Assembly: GCA_022792975.1 (NCBI GenBank)
Contig: JAAWCC010000081.1
Span: 1 to 9,950, forward strand
From: Clostridia bacterium
GTDB taxonomy: Bacteria > Bacillota_A > Clostridia > TANB77 > CAG-508
Direction: 5' to 3'
DNA: 9,950 nt
Part shown: positions 7,862-9,950 of the stretch, in pieces
How positions within the stretch are numbered: the stretch's first letter is position 1
How the letters are laid out: each line of letters starts with the position of its first letter
The notes under the pieces: generated by a model
What the model saw: only the letters and a program-made list of their open reading frames with translations
Database searches by the model: none
Told to the model about the DNA's origin: nothing
Position numbers and translations under genes: made by a program

Positions 7862-7866
7862 GGAGG
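7862..7866 (+). promoter_or_regulatory. Ribosome binding site that fixes the TTG start of topA
   Basis: GGAGG stands 8 bases before TTG 7875. The ATG at 7860 overlaps this site and is therefore unlikely to be the start. Protein from TTG begins [13 protein letters not shown], as in other TopA proteins. Confidence 0.8.
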
Positions 7867-7874
7867 TAATAAAA

Positions 7875-9846
7875 TTGGCAGATAAATTAATAATAGTAGA
7901 GTCGCCTGCCAAAGCGAATACTATAAAAAAATTTTTAGGAGGAAGCACAAAGGTTGTTGCCTCTATGGGACATATTAGAGACCTTCCAAAGTCAAAATTA
8001 GGAGTCAATATCGAAAACGATTTTGAACCAGAATATATAAACATTCGAGGAAAAGGAGATTTAATAAAATCTTTAAAACAAGAAGCAAAAAAAGCAAAGA
8101 AAGTATATCTTGCAACTGACCCTGACCGTGAGGGAGAAGCAATAGCATGGCACTTAGCACATATTTTAGATTTAAACGAAAAAGACACAAATAGAGTAAC
8201 CATTAATGAAATAACAAAAAATGCAGTACAAGAAGCAATAAAAAAACCAAGAACTCTTGATAAAAACCTAATTGATGCACAACAGGCAAGAAGAGTATTA
8301 GATAGAATAGTTGGATACCAAATAAGCCCACTACTTTGGAAAAAAGTTAGAAGAGGGCTTTCTGCTGGACGTGTTCAATCAGTCGCAGTTAAATTAATAG
8401 TAGATAGAGAAGAGGAAATACAAAAATTTATACCAGAGGAATATTGGAATATATATGCACATCTTGTAAAAGGAAAAAGCAAGTTTGAGGCAAAATTTAC
8501 TCGGAAGAAAAGGAAAAAAGCAGGAGCTAAAAAATGAGCAAGAAGTAAAAGAAATTTTAAAAGAAATAGAAAATGAAAAATTTATTATAAAAAACATTAA
8601 AAAAAGTGAGAAAAAAAGAACCCCAGCACCACCATTTACAACAAGTACAATGCAACAAGAGGCTTCACGAAAAATAAATTTTACATTAAAGAAAACAATG
8701 TCTGTTGCACAAGGACTATATGAAGGGTTAAAAATTGAAGGAAGAGGTCATGTTCGGACTTATAACTTATATGAGAACAGACTCGACAAGGATTTCAGAT
8801 GTTGCACGAAGTGCAGCTAAAAAACAGATAGAAGAAAATTATGGCAAGGAATATTATGAAAACAGATATTATAAAACAAGCTCAGATTCACAAGATGCGC
8901 ATGAGGCAATAAGACCAACATATATAGAACTTACTCCAGATAGTATAAAGGGTAGTTTAACAAATGACCAATATAAGTTATACAAATTGATATACAATAG
9001 ATTTATAGCAAGTCAGATGGCACAGGCTGTATTTGATACAGTTGGAGTAGACATAGATGCTGGAGATGTGAATTTTAAGGCAAATGGGCAGACATTAAAA
9101 TTTAAGGGATTTATGGCAGTTTATGTAGAGGATAAAGAGGAGGAAGAAACTCAAATCCCAAATCTCGAAGTGCGGAGAAGCGGTGAAAAAGGATAAAATA
9201 TCTCCAAAACAAAGCTTTACAGAGCCGCCTCCAAGATATACAGAAGCAAGCTTAGTAAAAGCACTAGAAGAAAAAGGTATTGGTAGACCAAGCACATATT
9301 CACCTACAATTACAACAATATTAGAAAGAAGGTATATAGAAAAAGAACAAAAAAAATTAGCGCCAACAGAGCTCGGAAAATTAGTAAATGAGCTTTTAAT
9401 TAACAACTTTAAAGATATAGTAAATGTAGATTTTACAGCAGATATTGAAAAGGATTTTGATATGATTGCTGAAGGAAAAGAAGAGTGGAAGAAGACTATA
9501 AGAGAATTTTATGGTCCTTTTGAAGTAGAACTAAAAAAAGCTCAAGAGGAAATAGATAAAATAGAAATAAAAGAAGAAGTATCTGATGTTCCATGCGAGA
9601 TATGTGGAAGAATGATGGTAATTAAATATGGCAGATACGGAAAATTTTTAGCTTGCCCTCGGATATCCTGAATGTAAAAATACAAAACCAATAGTAGAAG
9701 CTATTGAGGAGCCATGTCCAAAATGTGGGGGAAAATTATTAGTTAAAAAGAGCAAAAAAGGTAGAAAGTTTTATGTTTGTGAAAATAATCCAAAATCAGG
9801 CTGTGACTATATTTCGTGGAATAAACCAAAAAAAGAGGAGACATAA
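7875..9846 (+). CDS. topA: DNA topoisomerase I (type IA), read through four CGG +1 shifts
   Basis: TopA relaxes negatively supercoiled DNA through a 5'-phosphotyrosine intermediate. The Toprim domain opens the protein: Glu9 in VESPAK, and DPDREGEA with Asp82, Asp84 and Glu86. The catalytic tyrosine is Tyr298 in [12 protein letters not shown]. It is followed by [38 protein letters not shown] and two C-terminal four-cysteine zinc ribbons (Cys573, 576, 593, 599 and Cys613, 616, 634, 642). In-phase CGGs at 8502, 8755, 9173 and 9660 must each lose one base. The result is 655 aa, slightly short for the family but complete. CGT in DPDREGEA and CGA in DVARSA are read as arginine. CGG at 9181, 9374 and 9638 is out of phase and read normally. 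It starts 34 bases after the yfhO-like gene, so it may be co-transcribed with it. Confidence 0.96.
8502..8505 (+). other. CGGA shift site in topA (Gly210)
   Basis: ACT CGG AAG becomes ACT GGA AGA AAA GGA, in a lysine-rich variable loop. The shift avoids the TGA at 8535-8537 and joins two TopA segments. Confidence 0.85.
8755..8758 (+). other. CGGA shift site in topA, four residues before the active-site tyrosine (Gly294)
   Basis: GTT CGG ACT becomes GTT GGA CTT ATA ACT TAT ATG, giving GLITYMRTD. The catalytic Tyr298 is reached only after the shift. If missed, the frame ends at 8818-8820. Confidence 0.95.
9173..9176 (+). other. CGGA shift site in topA (Gly433)
   Basis: GTG CGG AGA becomes GTG GGA GAA GCG GTG, leading into [16 protein letters not shown]. 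The nearby CGG at 9181 (GCG-GTG) is out of phase after the shift and has no effect. If missed, the frame ends at 9194-9196. Confidence 0.92.
9660..9663 (+). other. CGGA shift site in topA inside the first zinc ribbon (Gly595)
   Basis: CCT CGG ATA TCC TGA becomes CCT GGA TAT CCT GAA TGT, giving FLACPGYPEC. The shift supplies the fourth cysteine (Cys599). If missed, TGA follows at 9669-9671. Confidence 0.95.
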
Positions 9847-9852
9847 TAAAAG

Positions 9853-9881
9853 AAATGTTACGATAATATTACATTTTTTTT
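9853..9881 (+). terminator. Weak hairpin followed by a T-run after topA
   Basis: AAATGT at 9853-9858 can pair with ACATTT at 9871-9876, and a run of eight T covers 9874-9881. The stem is only about six AT-rich pairs with an imperfect interior, so terminator activity is uncertain. The same inverted repeat could instead be an operator. Confidence 0.35.
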
Positions 9882-9910
9882 ACAATTACGTTACAAATGA
9901 GGAAAATATA

Positions 9911-9943
9911 TTGACTTTTGGCGAAAAAATTATAAAATATAAA
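9911..9943 (+). promoter_or_regulatory. Promoter-like sequence for a gene beyond the right edge
   Basis: TTGACT at 9911-9916 resembles a -35 box. TATAAA occurs at 9931 and again at 9938, giving spacings of 14 or 21 bases, neither ideal. It is suggestive only. Confidence 0.3.
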
Positions 9944-9950
9944 CATGATA

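Noticed and set aside
7860..7874. ATG 7860 as the topA start
   Set aside because: It overlaps the GGAGG ribosome binding site. TTG 7875 is properly spaced and begins the usual [13 protein letters not shown].
855..9663. Systematic sequencing or consensus error inserting C before GG
   Set aside because: Not fully excluded without reads, but an error of this kind would ignore codon phase. None of the many GG in AGG, TGG or across codon boundaries is affected, and plain GGA codons nearby stay intact.
855..9663. Simple reassignment of CGG to another amino acid (as reported for CGG to Gln or Trp in some Bacillota)
   Set aside because: Reading CGG as any single triplet keeps the wrong frame and runs into stops, often within a few codons (for example 3056, 3713 and 9669). 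Only losing one base restores the protein.
855..9663. Classical regulatory frameshifting (as in prfB or dnaX)
   Set aside because: There is no shared slippery codon, upstream SD-like stimulator or downstream structure in common. Eight successive shifts in one essential gene would leave almost no product unless each is near 100%.
855..9663. -1 shifts or +2 shifts as the explanation
   Set aside because: At all 29 sites the downstream frame is +1, and one removed base gives an exact family match without gaps.
444..9846. Six pseudogenes, i.e. a decayed cell-wall locus
   Set aside because: Decay would give mixed insertions, deletions, stops and missense changes at random places. Here all lesions are a single extra C before a conserved GGN at a codon boundary, motifs are otherwise intact, and the genes are essential.
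1..9950. Open frames on the - strand and short overlapping + strand frames
   Set aside because: They lie wholly inside the recognised genes, show low-complexity translations and lack ribosome binding sites.
1..9950. Mobile elements, CRISPR arrays, inteins, introns, tRNA or rRNA genes
   Set aside because: No repeats with spacers, transposase motifs, intein or intron hallmarks, or tRNA-like folds were seen. The repeated CGGA is a codon-level signal, not a dispersed element.

Overview
The window is a very AT-rich, single-strand block of Bacillota (most likely Clostridia-like) chromosome. It holds peptidoglycan-precursor genes followed by an envelope protein gene and topoisomerase I, all on the + strand: a small unknown ORF (4-342), murE (444-1924), mraY (1927-2880), ftsW (2909-4071), murG (4107-5224), a yfhO-family gene (5233-7840) and topA (7875-9846). 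MurE carries the DNPR motif of meso-diaminopimelate ligases. The gene order is that of the dcw cluster, but murF and murD are absent from their usual places.

The striking property is that none of the six recognisable genes is an open reading frame under the standard rules. Each is split by one or more +1 shifts: 8 in murE, 6 in mraY, 8 in ftsW, 2 in murG, 1 in yfhO and 4 in topA, 29 in all. Every shift follows one rule. When the reading frame meets an in-frame CGG, dropping its C (reading CGGN as one unit, or skipping one base) restores a glycine GGN codon and the conserved family sequence continues. Examples are GLIGT, IPGRF, GCGGDRD and GKRPIMG in Mur[15 protein letters not shown] in MraY, GSGGLFGVGLGNS in FtsW and GLITYMRTD in TopA. 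With one base removed per site, every gene has an integral number of codons and a normal length for its family (490, 315, 384, 371, 868 and 655 aa).

I found 39 CGG trinucleotides on the + strand. The 29 that fall in phase with the true reading frame are all shift sites, and none is read as arginine. The 10 that are out of phase (such as TAC-GGA or AAC-GGT) cause no shift. This dependence on phase is hard to explain by sequencing error or gene decay, and the genes are essential, so the shift would have to be almost fully efficient. The simplest model is a local change of the genetic code in which CGG has lost its arginine tRNA and CGGN is decoded as glycine. That could be done by a tRNA-Gly with an enlarged anticodon loop (predicted UCCG), or by out-of-frame pairing of normal tRNA-Gly(UCC) at a vacant CGG. 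A close precedent known to me is Perkinsus marinus mitochondrial cox1, where every AGG and CCC codon is a frameshift site. I know of no bacterial equivalent. No tRNA gene lies in this window, so the decoding mechanism is inference.

Regulation: a near-consensus sigma-A promoter (TTTACA-17-TATAAT, 351-379) precedes murE. Gaps between the following genes are short, so murE to murG, and probably yfhO and topA, look co-transcribed. After topA there is a weak hairpin with a T-run, then promoter-like AT-rich sequence for a gene beyond the window.
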